Position numbers and translations under genes: made by a program. DNA of 64,000 bases from Leptasterias polaris (lineage: Eukaryota; Echinodermata; Asteroidea; Forcipulatida; Asteriidae): positions 62,001-126,000 of the forward strand of contig JAZGTN010000024.1 of NCBI GenBank assembly GCA_037783415.1, in the 5' to 3' direction. The notes beneath the pieces are model-generated. The model made no database searches. It had not been told where the DNA came from and was given only the letters and a program-made list of their open reading frames with translations. Positions 25,641 through 44,797 of this stretch are shown piece by piece; position 1 is the stretch's first letter, and each line of letters starts with the position of its first letter.

Positions 25641-26004
25641 AATCCAATTGATAACATTGAATGCATTGTACGTGTAAAGGCTCTTTACTTTGGGAATCTA
25701 TTTGTATCATTTTTTGCTGCCATTAAATAAAAATTAAACATTGCTGCATAAGGATGGGGGGTAGGTTGATGATCTAAACCCAGCCACTGTTGCCAAGGCC
25801 TTGGGCATTGAATTGCTTTAAATGTTCCCCTAAGGACTTTTATTTATGTATTCACCGGGTGTACATTTACTTTGTATGCAATATCTGGTGTGTGTGTGAG
25901 TTTGAATTATTCGATGAAGGAGCTTGCCAGACATAGAAAAACTGCACATATTCCAGAATATTTTTCTAGAAAACAAAAACCCACCACCTCCTACCATTAC
26001 AGAG

Positions 26005-26204
26005 CTGCCAACATTGGCATCTTGCAATCAGGGAGTTTTTGTACAACAACCAAGGGGATACGTAAAGTTACATTCAAGACATTAGAAGGAAGGTTTCCAT
26101 AACCAGGAAGATTTGCAAATTTGTTCATCAGAACTTGGAATGACTGGGTTATTTCTAGGAAACTTTCTGCAGAGTCAGGGAGAGTTGTCAGCTCTGCCAA
26201 TAAT
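26005..26204. repeat. Dispersed repeat of the AATCAGGGAG family, copy 2
   Basis: Begins AGAGCTGCCAACATTGGCAT then CTTGCAATCAGGGAG, and ends with GAGAGTTGTCAGCTCT, which is roughly the inverse of its start. This suggests short terminal inverted repeats and a MITE of about 200 bp. Confidence 0.65.
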
Positions 26205-26407
26205 CTTTAGGGTGGAGCCTTTTCATGAAATTAAACAATTTCTGTATAAAGTTCTGATAATCTTTCACTTAATTTTTTTTTATTAAAATGTACGTCATTG
26301 TTTCAGGGAGATTTAAAAGAATGTGCCTTTGGTTTCATTCATCATTTCATGTTTGAAAAGAAGAAGCAATAGGAACAAAAAATTGAACAAACATTTTTTA
26401 AAATGAT

Positions 26408-26543
26408 TTTGGGTTGAACAAAGAAAAATTGACTAGAGCGGGATTTGAACCAACGACCTCCGGATTAACGTGCCAGCGCTCTACCAACTGAGCTATCTAG
26501 CCCTATGTTGGCGGTCTCCCTATTTTGTCAATATCTTTGTTCG
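26408..26543 (-). repeat. tRNA-derived SINE, copy 4
   Basis: Best-preserved tRNA-like head of the family, on the minus strand: TAGCTCAGTTGGTAGAGCGC (A box) and GTTGGTTCAAATCCC (B box), then CTAGTCAATTTTTCTTTG. It is followed on the plus strand by a G run near 26545-26553. Confidence 0.8.
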
Positions 26544-27809
26544 GGGGGGGGGGTGTTAAATTGTTTCTCTAGTGTTGTTAAATGTGGGATCCTCAGTGAA
26601 CATTTTCCTCAACAAATGCAAACCTGTAATTATCGCAAAACCTTTTCTATTTTGACATTTTAGTTATCTTTCTTCTCAATGATGCTGGATAACTTCTCAG
26701 GGTGACTGGTTATTGTGCCAACTTTATGTACATCAAGTGGGCTCACATTGAAAATTAAGGATTACTAGTTATGTACAAATCAAATTTTCCCCCTCTTTTT
26801 TTAGTTAGCTGAAAGTATAAAGTAGAAAAAATGGGTCGATAAAAAACAAACATTAGGATCAAAATTGTAGGATAATTTTTTCGCTAGCACTTGTTAGCCT
26901 TGGCTCAGAACCCTTTTGCACTGAGTAGACAAATTGCAATGACAAATGGCAGAATTTTAGTATGTCTACGCACAAATTGGTTTCTTCAACATTTGTTGTA
27001 TGTTGGCAGATTAACAAATTTAAGTTTTTCAAATTTCTCTGATGTGTCCGACGACTTCGACAGAAGCGAACTCGAGACACTATGACGAACTATTCAGGGT
27101 GTTATTAATGCAGGTTTTTAGAATAAACTCAACTGACTGGGATGCAAAAAAAAAGCTTGCTTCATAAATTTTTTGTTTCAAATTTAAATGTTGTGTAACT
27201 ATAATGTTACATTATAATTAACATGACAAACATTAATATATGACTGAAAGTTTGAATTTTATATACTGAATGATATTAAAACATTTATGCCAATGAGTTC
27301 TTTGTCTGTAAAGAGTTTCTTAATTTGTTTTAAAAGGATAAGTTGTGAGGTAGCATATTTGAATATTTTGATTTTTTTTTTAAAACTAGAATATGGACCA
27401 ACTTTATAAACGTTATACTTTTGAAGTGCTTTATAAATCTTGAATGGAAAAGAGTAATGGAAGCAATTTGTCATACCACCATTGTAGTAGAAAGAGCACT
27501 TGGTTATGCACGTTCCGTAGAGTCAGGTATGGTAAGAATTTGATACAAAACATAGAATACCATACACAATGAAGTCTTACATTTTGATCTCAATGTCTAT
27601 TCACAAACTTTGTCTCCATCATGTCTTTGCAGAAATTAACCACCAACAGTTTTAGATATATCACTTTAAAACACATTATGAATATTTATAAAACATCCAA
27701 CTGGACTTCCACCTGAGAATCAATCTACATGTCCTTCAACTTGCCAATCAGAGCTTCTGAATCAGTTCGTTTGCATATTATCTATGAATATTTATAGTCT
27801 TACCTGATG

Positions 27810-30800
27810 TCACCTTCCCAGTGGTATTCTGAACTGCTTGCAGCCCACTTTACACCATATTTCACTGACTGATAGTGGAAGGCTGGCTCTACAAAGCTTT
27901 CTGCATTCTCTCTATTAAAAAAAAGTTCAGAAACCTTTGGGTCAAATCAGTCACTACATTAAGACATAATTACCAATTTTATTTTTATTTTACAACAAGA
28001 AGAAATATAGTTGTAGTTAAAAGCTATCAATGAGATGACAGGAGGGAGTGTCATCTAATAGATATGGGGATAAATCAAACTAAGAAAATTCACTGGAATT
28101 ACCTGAATCCTGGTCATGTCACTGTCACCAAGAAACTTTTGATAATCTCCAAGGCACCAACCGAAACTGACATGAAATGATGGATTCTAAAAATGGGGGA
28201 AAAAAAGAAAACAGAATTAGGCCGAGCTATAGGAGAACCTATGCAGCAATCTACAGGTCCCAGGTTCAACTTCAACTATAGCTTCAGTCAACCTTTTGAA
28301 ACAAAAGTTTCAGCCCAATTCATCTTGAATACCAATTGACCCATTATGGGCAAAACAGACACATACCAAGAGCTCTGAAAAGTTAATATTCACCCTTTCA
28401 TTAATTGTTCAATATTCTTTGTTTAAAAAGACATAGATCCTACTTGATACAGCTATCTAAAATATCAACCAATTTAACAGAAATATCACAAGTGCAAATA
28501 AAATGCATTGAAGAGAATTGTTCAATGATTTTGTACCTCGTAATAGACAGGAAGAGAAAATTCTTGCAAGCAGACATCGATTATCTTCACTAGATTCAAC
28601 ATCTCTTGGTGTCCATAGTTGGCTTTCAAACCAATAAACGACCTATTTTTGCAAAGAAAGGGAATAGAGTGAATAATTTAGAAACTTCTTCACAGAGAAA
28701 TTAACTACTTTTTTCAGTTTTTAGTTTCTTGTCCCTCACAGACTCTAGGAGGGTACCGATACACACAAGTTCCTGCAACAGCTGTAAATAAAATGATCAA
28801 GTTCCTTTCAGTAAACAGGTCCGTCTTCTAGAGTTCCCTTGCACTGACATCTAAAACACTGGTACTATCTGACCACGGTCTGCCATTTTGGGAGTCAAAT
28901 TGTAAGTAAGGTGTCTCCGGGAAAAGTGCCCTGCACAGTAGTAACACATTGGGAATCTGAGTCCCAAAATGGTACGACCAAGATTAATCGTGGGTGATGA
29001 CATCGGGTGAATTGGGTCAATACTAATGTAACTGAGAGTTTTAGAGATGATTTGTATGTGATACGTTCTTAAAGGCACTGAACACGTTTGGTAATTGTCA
29101 AATACCAGTATTCTCACTTGGTGTATCCCAACATATGCATAAAATAACATGCCTGTGAAAATTTGGGCTCAATTGGTCATTGAAGTTGCAAGAAAATTAT
29201 GAAAGAAAAAACACCCTTGTTGTACAAATTAGTGTGCTTTCAGATAGGAATAAAAGGCTTCTGGCCAGAAGTCTTTTATTATTTTAGTGAGAAATTACCT
29301 CTTTCTCAAAAACTACGTTACTTCAGAGGGAGTCGTTTCACACAATGTTTTATAATATCAACAGCTCTCCGTTGCTCGTTACCAAGTAAGTTTTTATGCT
29401 AATATATATTTTGAGTAATTACCAAACGTGTACAGTGCCTTATAACTCTATTTTCTCTGGTTAACGGAGATCCTGAGCGAGCGAGCGGAGTGTATTCTAT
29501 AGTTGACAACGACTGAAGAAAAAAGCACTTGAAACAATTTGTATGGGTCTGCTCTTATTTTTATTAAGGTGACTTCTAGCACACAATTACTACAGAGGTG
29601 CTGAGAAACCACTGAGAACTAGAATTAACGACAGCACACCTGTGGTAATTGCTTTGGGCACCAGTGCCACCTGCATTTGCCACAGGTTTTCTGCAGTGCC
29701 CTTTCCAAAGTTCGAATATTACTAACAGGGTTTGCCCTTAACTTTTTTAGTGACTGACCAGCAGGACCAGTTAGCTTTTTGACTAGTCCTTACTTCAAAT
29801 GAAACAGGGATGCTTTTCAACACTGAACTAGCCGGCCGGACCACTGACTTAAGAGTGAATTTTGACTGGTCCTCAGGTGTTTAAACTGCCATTTGGCAAG
29901 CAGAGAAGGCTAATTACATATCCCTCACAGAAGTGCTCTTTATACCAGAGGGAAATTGGTGTGCCTCTTCAAGAAACAAAGTCTAAGACTGACCTGGTCC
30001 TCTCGTCATTGGCGTAAAACTCAACTTCGTCGAAGCAGTAGGTGAACCCTTCAAAGAAAGCCAGTCGCTTGCGTATTGAGTCAACAAAGGGATCAATCCA
30101 TTGGTACTGGAGGGTCACTGTCCTCGATAAACTAATATGGAGGTCAGGCACTGGTTCCATGTCAACACTAGAGGGCATGATGCTGAGAAGATCCTCCATG
30201 ATGATTTTGAGTTGTTCTGTTAGTTCAACTGTATCATAAAGACAAACTATATGGATTAAGTGTTCTCCTCCCTATTGTCTTCATTTCTCCTGACCACCCT
30301 CCTCCATAGACAAATCCCCTCCCCTATAGCCCTACCGTACATTTTTCTCACAGGATGAAGCACTTGTAAATTAACAATAAATTCAGCCTTGATTTCAAGG
30401 CTGTGCGGTAGCTTTGCTTTAATACTAAACATAACCTCAGACCCACCCCCCAGCCACAACCCCAAGCCGCAACCCCAAGCCGCAACCCCAGCCCGACAGA
30501 CTCAAAAGCACACCATGGACTCACGTAGCGCTAGCTCCTCGACCCCCCCACACACTCACGTTGCGCTAGCTCCTCGAGCCCCCACACACTCACATGCTAA
30601 GACTGTGGGCACAAGCAATGTGTTGGGGGAGGAGGGGGGCCACGCAGAGCTAGCTAGCACTATGAGAGCATGATTTGCTATTTTGGGGTCTGTTGGGTGG
30701 CTGGGGTTGAATTGCATTTAGGTGGCACAGCCTTGAAATCAAGGATACATTTAATTTGCTAACTGAACCAAAACCTATGCATGCAGGAAAAAATTGAATC

Positions 30801-31767
30801 TAACAAAACTCAGCTCATAGTATGACATAATATAATCTTCTTTGTATACCTGGAATGTGCACCAATGTAGCCCAGTTTCCAGCGACATGCTCAAATGTCC
30901 TGATTCTGCCACCATGCATGCTGGCATTGCTTTTTCCTTCAGCGGGATCAGCTGACTTGTCAAACATACTAAGTATTTCTGATGGAACTGAAGGTAAGGC
31001 CGTTCTGTAACATAGAAAATGCTCAAAAACATAACTCAATAACAATGTTCTTTCTAAACAAATACTCAGAGGGCAAAATCTGTAAAATCTACTACCCCTA
31101 AAACACCCTATTCTTAAAATTCAATGTGAGCTCCTACAGTAAGCGTCCCCCTTCAATTAAATTTCCACAGATTATTTCAATTATTTTATTGAATTGTGGT
31201 ATTCAAAAATCTCAGTGCAGTTAAATGGACATTGGTTTAGCAGCAATACTAGTACAAACCTTTTCTCTGCTTTCTGATGTTGAGCAGCATTCTTACTCTT
31301 AGTGTGATCTATAAAAAAAATTAAACAAACATTTATCACCACTGATGATAAACCAGAGTGGCGACTAGCAGTAGGCTTGAATTACAAACAGCTTATGTCA
31401 ATTCCCCTTTTTCTGAATACAACTTGGTAAAAATGTTCTCAGCGGACTGATTTCAATGTATCAAGAATGCTTACAAAAATAGATTTAATCAAATTTTTCA
31501 ACCAGAAGAATGCATAACTTTGTTAAAAACAATTGTGACAAAATGTATGAATAGTTAAATTTTACATTAGTGGAGTATTAATATGACAATATTTATCAAG
31601 TTTAATTCATTGTATTTAAAAAAGAACTAGGCTAAGTTAAACATTTCTTTAGGCTGAATAATGACGGTTCAAATGTAATCCTTACCGTCAACGACATTGT
31701 CCAAGTTCAGTTCTTCAGATTCACTTGAACTACTCTCATAACCTTGAAGAGCTTGTAGAGCTGACAT
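27810..31767 (-). CDS. USB1: U6 snRNA phosphodiesterase USB1, complete, seven coding exons
   Basis: 2H-phosphoesterase that trims the uridine-rich 3' end of U6 snRNA in the nucleus and leaves a protected terminus. Exons on the minus strand: 31767-31686, 31308-31260, 31004-30850, 30228-29994, 28642-28537, 28186-28103, 27911-27810 (stop TGA). They join in phase to 270 residues; human USB1 is 265. Recognised from the acidic N-terminus (GYESSSSESEE), HGGRIRTFEHVAGNWATLVH in exon 3, the first HxS motif HIS (126-128) in exon 4, GHQEMLNLV in exon 5, the second HxS motif HVS (214-216) in exon 6, and the C-terminal WCKVGCKQFRIPLG in exon 7. Both catalytic HxS motifs are intact. The leader is probably spliced (donor 33213, acceptor 31825). 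It is convergent with the NPC1-family gene and divergent from CaM-A. Confidence 0.95.
28865..28975. repeat. Possible small foldback around GCCATTTTGGGAGTCA
   Basis: GGTCTGCCATTTTGGGAGTCA-type sequence near 28876 is matched in inverse by TGAGTCCCAAAATGG near 28961. The arms are short and imperfect. It may be the core of a decayed foldback element in USB1 intron 4. Confidence 0.35.
29072..29441. mobile_element. MITE with AAGGCACTG...GGTAATT terminal inverted repeats
   Basis: Left end AAGGCACTGAACACGTTTGG then TAATTGTCAAA; the right end is its near reverse complement, AATTACCAAACGTGTACAGT then GCCTT. It is 370 bp with unrelated interior and no protein. Flanked by TA-rich bases. It lies in intron 4 of USB1. 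I recall this repeat type as common in echinoderms. Confidence 0.85.
29735..29905. repeat. Dispersed repeat shared with CaM-A intron 4, copy 1
   Basis: Blocks AGGGTTTGCCCTTAACTTTT, GGACCAGTTAGCTT, CTTTTCAACACTGAA, CGGACCACT, GAATTTTGACTGGT and GGCATTTGGC-like recur in the same order at 37397-37605. The two copies differ in roughly a quarter of positions by eye. No open frame. Confidence 0.65.
30387..30744. mobile_element. Candidate non-autonomous element with perfect 20-bp terminal inverted repeats
   Basis: CCTTGATTTCAAGGCTGTGC at 30387-30406 is exactly inverted at 30725-30744. Each arm contains its own palindrome CCTTGATTTCAAGG. The interior carries small tandem repeats: CAACCCCAAGCCG (about 3 copies from 30457) and a roughly 41-bp unit with TAGCGCTAGCTCCTCGA (2 copies, about 30513-30595). 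It lies in USB1 intron 3. Confidence 0.6.
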
Positions 31768-31824
31768 TCCAACAGTTTTTCTCCAGTGTTTGCAGTAGTT
31801 CTAGTTGGTGGTGTCATGAATGGT
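31768..31824 (-). promoter_or_regulatory. USB1 5' leader segment with overlapping upstream ORF
   Basis: On the minus strand a good acceptor (TTTTCTAATTCTAG, ending at 31825) opens a leader of 57 bp before the USB1 ATG. It contains an upstream ATG at 31817 that is out of frame with the main ATG 50 bases later and reads past it, so it could reduce or tune USB1 translation. Confidence 0.5.
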
Positions 31825-32399
31825 CTAGAATTAGAAAATAAAACAAAACCCACATGTGTCACAAGCTTTTGTAACCCAGAAAAAGGGTACGCTTAAAAAA
31901 ACCTAATGAATAAAATTAATTAAAACACTAACTGTTGGGGTACTCGCTTGAACAAATGAGAAAAACCAAGATCGGGTAGGGAAAAGTCGCGAGGAATTTA
32001 GTAAAAATAGAAACAATGACAACTGATTTTTTAGAAGCACGAACTGAAAATGTATTTATTTTATCAACTCAAAACTCGCATAGAAATTGTATGTAGAAGG
32101 ACCAATCAACTGTGATAATTTTAACTAAACTGGAATACCTTAAAAATAAACTCAACAATCTGTTTCAACCAAATGCTAAAAACCCAGAACACTTGTAAAA
32201 AATAAAACTATTGAGTTGACTGTAATGTTTCTCTTGGTGTAATAATGTGGAAATAAACCGTTGCTTGGATTGAATCAAAAACTAATAAAAACCCAGCAAA
32301 AACTAACTATAGGATAAGAAAACTAAGAAACAAAACCCCCAAAACCCAAAAACCAACACAGTATCAAAGAGGGTTACAAATTAAAATCACAAATAGCTT

Positions 32400-32990
32400 T
32401 GAAAACAGACCAAAGTTCTAGGCAGAAATGTCAATGTCAATGAAATGTCAATGATGGAGTAACCAGAAAACGTGATGTGGTCAAGTCCACTGCCGGTCTG
32501 CAATTGAATTGTCTTAGCTGGAAAAAGCATGGTCTTGGGGAAAGGACCAGGGGTCACAATATTGATTTGCATACAAGCAGAAGTAATAAACCTATCACTA
32601 GGGAGAAAGGGAATGCGGTCATGCAAATGGCAATCAGTACTGATAAAGGGTTGGCTTTATTTTAGGCCAACCCCTCAGGGTAAACACTATCTGGAAAGTA
32701 AAAGAGGAATTTGGAATGTAAAAGTATCCATGACTTGGGAGGTAGGCTATTTAAAATTAAACAGGAAACATTAAACAAGTACAAAAATCATAAGGATTAT
32801 CCAGCCATGTCACACTTTCACCTTTGTCTGTGTTGACTAACTCACTGTACTCAGCGACAGTAGAAGAAATAGCAAGACAAGTTCTCAAAGAACAAAATCT
32901 AACAAGCAAGTAGATATACACATGGTGATACTGCAAACCAAATATACATTAACATTGTTGATACCTCACCATGCAATGCCTCAAATTTCA
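32400..32990. other. Leader-intron sequence of USB1, nothing recognised
   Basis: Between the proposed leader donor (33213) and acceptor (31825) I see no exon or named repeat. One small overlap repeat, GTCAATGTCAATGAAATGTC, lies near 32429-32448. Confidence 0.35.
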
Positions 32991-33180
32991 TAACTACTAC
33001 GTAGTACTACTAGTACTACTATTAAAGTTTAAACTGCGAATACTAAAGTACGTACTACATTATACTAGTACTACACTAATTGGTGTAGGTATAGTACTAG
33101 TGAGTCTATGGTAAGTAGAGTACTACACTGTATGTACCACTACTGTACTACTACAACTACTACAATTTAGTACAAACGCA
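32991..33180. repeat. Low-complexity TAC/TAG-rich tract
   Basis: About 190 bp dominated by ACTAC, GTACTAC and CTAGTAC words in both orientations, giving many short palindromes such as GTACTACTAGTAC. It resembles a scrambled trinucleotide microsatellite, directly downstream of the proposed USB1 leader exon. Confidence 0.7.
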
Positions 33181-33212
33181 GCAGCAATGAGCAGATGAGC
33201 AAACGTAACTTA

Positions 33213-33300
33213 CGCGTCGGATCGTACAGACTAGGGGAGAACACATTAATTACACTTACACATTACAATACAATTCATTCAGAGTACACCACCCGACCAC
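33213..33300 (-). promoter_or_regulatory. Probable USB1 non-coding first exon and promoter region
   Basis: On the minus strand CCGACGC followed by GTAAGTTACG (donor GT at 33213-33212) gives a strong 5' splice site with no open frame before it. Together with the acceptor at 31825 this fits a non-coding first exon. The true start site is unknown. Confidence 0.45.
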
Positions 33301-34565
33301 AGTCCACAGTGCGTTATTACCGACAGAGTGAAAAGTTTATCGTCCGTTATATCGTAATGTCATCATCTTAATCTGCATTAATACTTTCTACATCTGCCAG
33401 AGTTGAATCTACTAAAATGTATACGAACTTGTATAGCAAATTTTAGCAGACGATGATTTGTGTGGCAATTGTTTCTTTAACATGTGTGCCAACCACGTTC
33501 AATGTTTAATTTGTTTATATAAAATTAAAAAAACAATTAAAAAATGTATTGATTGCATTTAAAATGTTTTGAAAATAATTATGAAACAATCAAATATTTT
33601 AAAATGAAATACACACTCATTTTGATACTTTTTTAAAATGAATTTCGAAACGAGAAAGCCTCCCACAAAAAGCTCATTCCTCAAAAGTGTAGCGCGACCT
33701 CTGTTGTCCATAATAGACCATTATCATGAAATAATAAAAATCGGTTTCTACAAAATAGTGGTGCGACCTCTGCCGTTAATTATAGTCCATTACTTCCACC
33801 CTGGGACGCGGACAGAACGGGGTGCACGCGAACGGGGTGCACTGATGCAGGATGAATCGAAAGTGGCTGCCATTATTGAAATTAGATTGTATTATTCGTA
33901 TCAGCGCTCAGATCAGCTGACCTAATTTGGACACAGAGGGTTCATGGTCACATTCTCAACCGCTGTCAGCTTCAAACTATATAACACTAATTGACTGCCA
34001 TCGAGTGTAATCGAATCATGGAGGAAGGGTATAAATGTAAATTGTGCACATCGGGAGTGTCTTTAGGATTTCTTGGGCCGATTTAAAGGAGAGGAAGATA
34101 GCTTTTTAGCAGAAATGATTTTGATGATGAGATTAATATTTAGACTGCAAAATGCAAGGGGAACAATGCCAATTAAGAAAGAAACATCTGATATCTCCTC
34201 GCATGATGACGAAGAAACGTAGGTTTTCAAATGGCTTATTCAAATTAAGATGATTAAAAATATCCGTCAGCCGGCAAATTTTGGAAAATGGACATTACAA
34301 TTCCATAACAAATATTGTTTTAAAAAGGAACAATACAGTTGTATAGCAATCGCAGTCGTGGGCCAGTCTGACTGTTAATAAAACTACCATCATGATATTG
34401 GTTTGGTTTTTTTCTTCTCTCATAGTTTCTATGGGTCTCACACAACGCTAAAATAATAATTATGTTACTTATTTTAGAAGAGAAACATTTATTTTCAATT
34501 TCTTTAAACCCAGTGACTATAGGACCAATATTAAGCTGAATAGTGTACATGTATGTGTACTGTAC
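33301..34565. other. Intergenic region between divergent USB1 and CaM-A
   Basis: Contains a degenerate direct duplication near 33682-33795 (GCGCGACCTCTGTTGTCCAT versus GTGCGACCTCTGCCGTTAAT, each followed by ATAGWCCATTA). Otherwise no gene or named repeat. Confidence 0.45.
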
Positions 34566-34740
34566 AGAGCCGCAAACACTTTCATCTTGCAATCAGGGAG
34601 ATTTCGGTGCAACAATCAGGGACTAGATATCCATCATTCAAAAGAATATAATAGGGGAAAAGTTTCCATTATCTGGGAGATGTTTATAACTATTTGTTCA
34701 TCAAACAAAACATGAACAGATTAGTTTTCAAAACATGTAC
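34566..34740. repeat. Dispersed repeat of the AATCAGGGAG family, copy 3
   Basis: AGAGCCGCAAACACTTTCAT then CTTGCAATCAGGGAGATTTC, CAACAATCAGGGA, AAGTTTCCATTATCTGGGAG and GAACAGATTAGTTTT, in the same order as at 21230 and 26005. Located about 600 bp upstream of the CaM-A start codon. Confidence 0.65.
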
Positions 34741-34936
34741 AGATTTGTTGCATAAAATGAAAAGATAGTTTTGGAAAGTAAGCCACTACAAATGGGATTC
34801 GAGGACCGCGACGTTTCAAGATGCCCTTTTCTGACAGTATGGACAGTACATATCCGCGCTTCACCAGAGGAAGGGAACTTTGGTAACTCCACTGGAACCT
34901 CTCAGACCCAGCTTTACGTGATCACACAGAGACGAT

Positions 34937-34951
34937 GTAATATTACGTAAG
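34937..34951 (+). promoter_or_regulatory. GTAATATTACGTAAG motif upstream of CaM-A
   Basis: This 15-mer recurs exactly at 38973-38987 upstream of CaM-B. It contains TTACGTAA, the kind of palindrome bound by PAR/C/EBP bZIP factors. It lies 378 bp before the CaM-A ATG. Function is inferred only. Confidence 0.4.
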
Positions 34952-35183
34952 GCACCACTAATTTTTACACGAAGGGAAATTGTGTGTGATGAGCGTTGTG
35001 AATGGGCTAGAATGCTAATTAATAATAATGTAATATTGTACGTTCATGGACTATATAGGATTACATTGTGCGGTGTCCACAGAGCCTCGCGGGCATCTTT
35101 TACACATTACAATGACAAGCAAGGTCGCCTAGCGCACCCTATACCGTACAGTCTATGATGTCACTACACGTGGTCCAAAAAAA

Positions 35184-35196
35184 TGCGCATTGCGCA
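35184..35196 (+). promoter_or_regulatory. NRF-1/P3A2-type site of CaM-A
   Basis: TGCGCATTGCGCA, a perfect TGCGCA-N-TGCGCA element, ends 132 bp before the CaM-A ATG. Equivalent elements precede the other three calmodulin genes. NRF-1, and its sea urchin homologue P3A2, recognise TGCGCA half sites. No TATA box is evident nearby. Confidence 0.75.
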
Positions 35197-35328
35197 TTTT
35201 GCTATAGGGACATGCAATAACCGTGAACATTTTAATTCGCCTTGTCACTCCTTTCCATCGAATCCGCGGTAACAAACCGACATCAAACTTGCTACATTCC
35301 TCCCCAGTGAAACGAGCACGAATTAAAC

Positions 35329-38215
<2,887 letters not shown>

Positions 38216-38695
38216 ACAACCACGCATCGAAATCTACGCAGAAGTTCCACGGAGTTTCCTTGATGAGACTTATCCGGGCTATGGTGTAGCTGACAAATTC
38301 ACTTCGCAGACCTCATACTCTACTCTATTTTTGGTCTCGGTGAGACCGGTATAAAGCCATTATTTGTTTCCATTCATTTCGTTCATCAGGGTTTACTTGT
38401 TCTGTTAATTGGGGCCTCACCGTTCTAAAATGTGGGCCTACCTAAGTGCAAATTAAGGTTTTACATTGAACTCTGGTAATGGATTTGAAGCAATACTGGC
38501 AATAGTATGCAATTGAGTATACAAAAAGTCTTTGAAATTTGTACCTGTATACTTATCGAAATATAAAGTGGTTTAAGAACCATGCCAAAACAAGATACCA
38601 AAGTTATAACCTTGGAAGTACCTAAATTGTTAAGAAGTTAAAAAGAGACGATTATGTTCAAGTGCAGTGTACTCTTATTGTTTTGAATAAAGTTA

Positions 38696-38701
38696 TATTA
38701 C
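38696..38701 (+). promoter_or_regulatory. Poly(A) signal of CaM-A
   Basis: AATAAA about 480 bp after the stop codon, in a T-rich 3' flank. It fits a 3' UTR of about 0.5 kb ending before the CaM-B promoter. Confidence 0.6.
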
Positions 38702-38972
38702 TGAAAAAAGGTATATTTGAAGTTGTGTTTGAAATACAATGTGTTTTAATGACTTCTAACCGGTCGTGTAATTTGTAGAACTGATCATCGATAGTTCATC
38801 AATTATTGAATTGAATACGTCATGAGTAGAGTATGGCTGGCATATATTGTACCGCCCCTTTCCTAGTCCCACACGCCCAATAACACATCCGATGGCTTAG
38901 TAACACAATCAATCCGCGTCCTTGCCGATAATTTTATGAATTCTATCCCATGATTCCCTGCAATCTGATGAC

Positions 38973-38987
38973 GTAATATTACGTAAG
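38973..38987 (+). promoter_or_regulatory. GTAATATTACGTAAG motif upstream of CaM-B
   Basis: Identical 15-mer to 34937-34951. Here it is preceded by TGAC, giving TGACGTAATATTACGTAA with a CRE-like left half. It lies 213 bp before the CaM-B ATG. Confidence 0.4.
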
Positions 38988-39042
38988 ATCTGCCAAGACA
39001 AGTTCATCCTTGGCAATATGATAAAGAAAGAAAAAATCGAAA

Positions 39043-39055
39043 TGCGCATTGCGTC
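39043..39055 (+). promoter_or_regulatory. NRF-1/P3A2-type site of CaM-B, imperfect
   Basis: TGCGCATTGCGTC has one perfect TGCGCA half and a degenerate second half, 144 bp before the CaM-B ATG. It is the weakest of the four calmodulin sites. Confidence 0.6.
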
Positions 39056-39199
39056 TGTTGTGTATAGCTCGGGAGCTGCAAAACAGGCCATCGGCTTTTC
39101 CACTTTGATGAAAGTTGATTGATAATCTTGCGTGTCAAACATCAAAGTTCCAGCCAGCTGAAATCTTCCTTGGGTACATGTAAATCTTTCTGCTCAGAC

Positions 39200-44797
<5,598 letters not shown>

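Larger units (their letters stand above)
25641..27809. other. Intergenic region between the LINE and USB1
   Basis: Non-coding apart from repeats listed separately (26005-26204, 26408-26543). Contains AATAAA at 25726-25731, a possible distal poly(A) signal for the NPC1-family gene. The strongly AT-rich part at 27080-27480 has a 71-codon minus-strand open frame that I do not recognise. NPC1 and USB1 are convergent, so both 3' UTRs may end here. Confidence 0.4.

Noticed and set aside
26408..26543. Possible functional tRNA gene
   Set aside because: A and B boxes are present, but the body does not fold into a full cloverleaf and three degenerate relatives exist, so it is a SINE head.
27259..27474. 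71-codon minus-strand ORF near the USB1 3' end as a possible LINE reverse-transcriptase tail
   Set aside because: Only vague Lys/Leu-rich similarity; no diagnostic motif.
34937..34951. TAATATTAC, the geminivirus origin nonanucleotide
   Set aside because: A nine-base word occurs by chance. There is no stem-loop or Rep gene, and the context is a calmodulin promoter.
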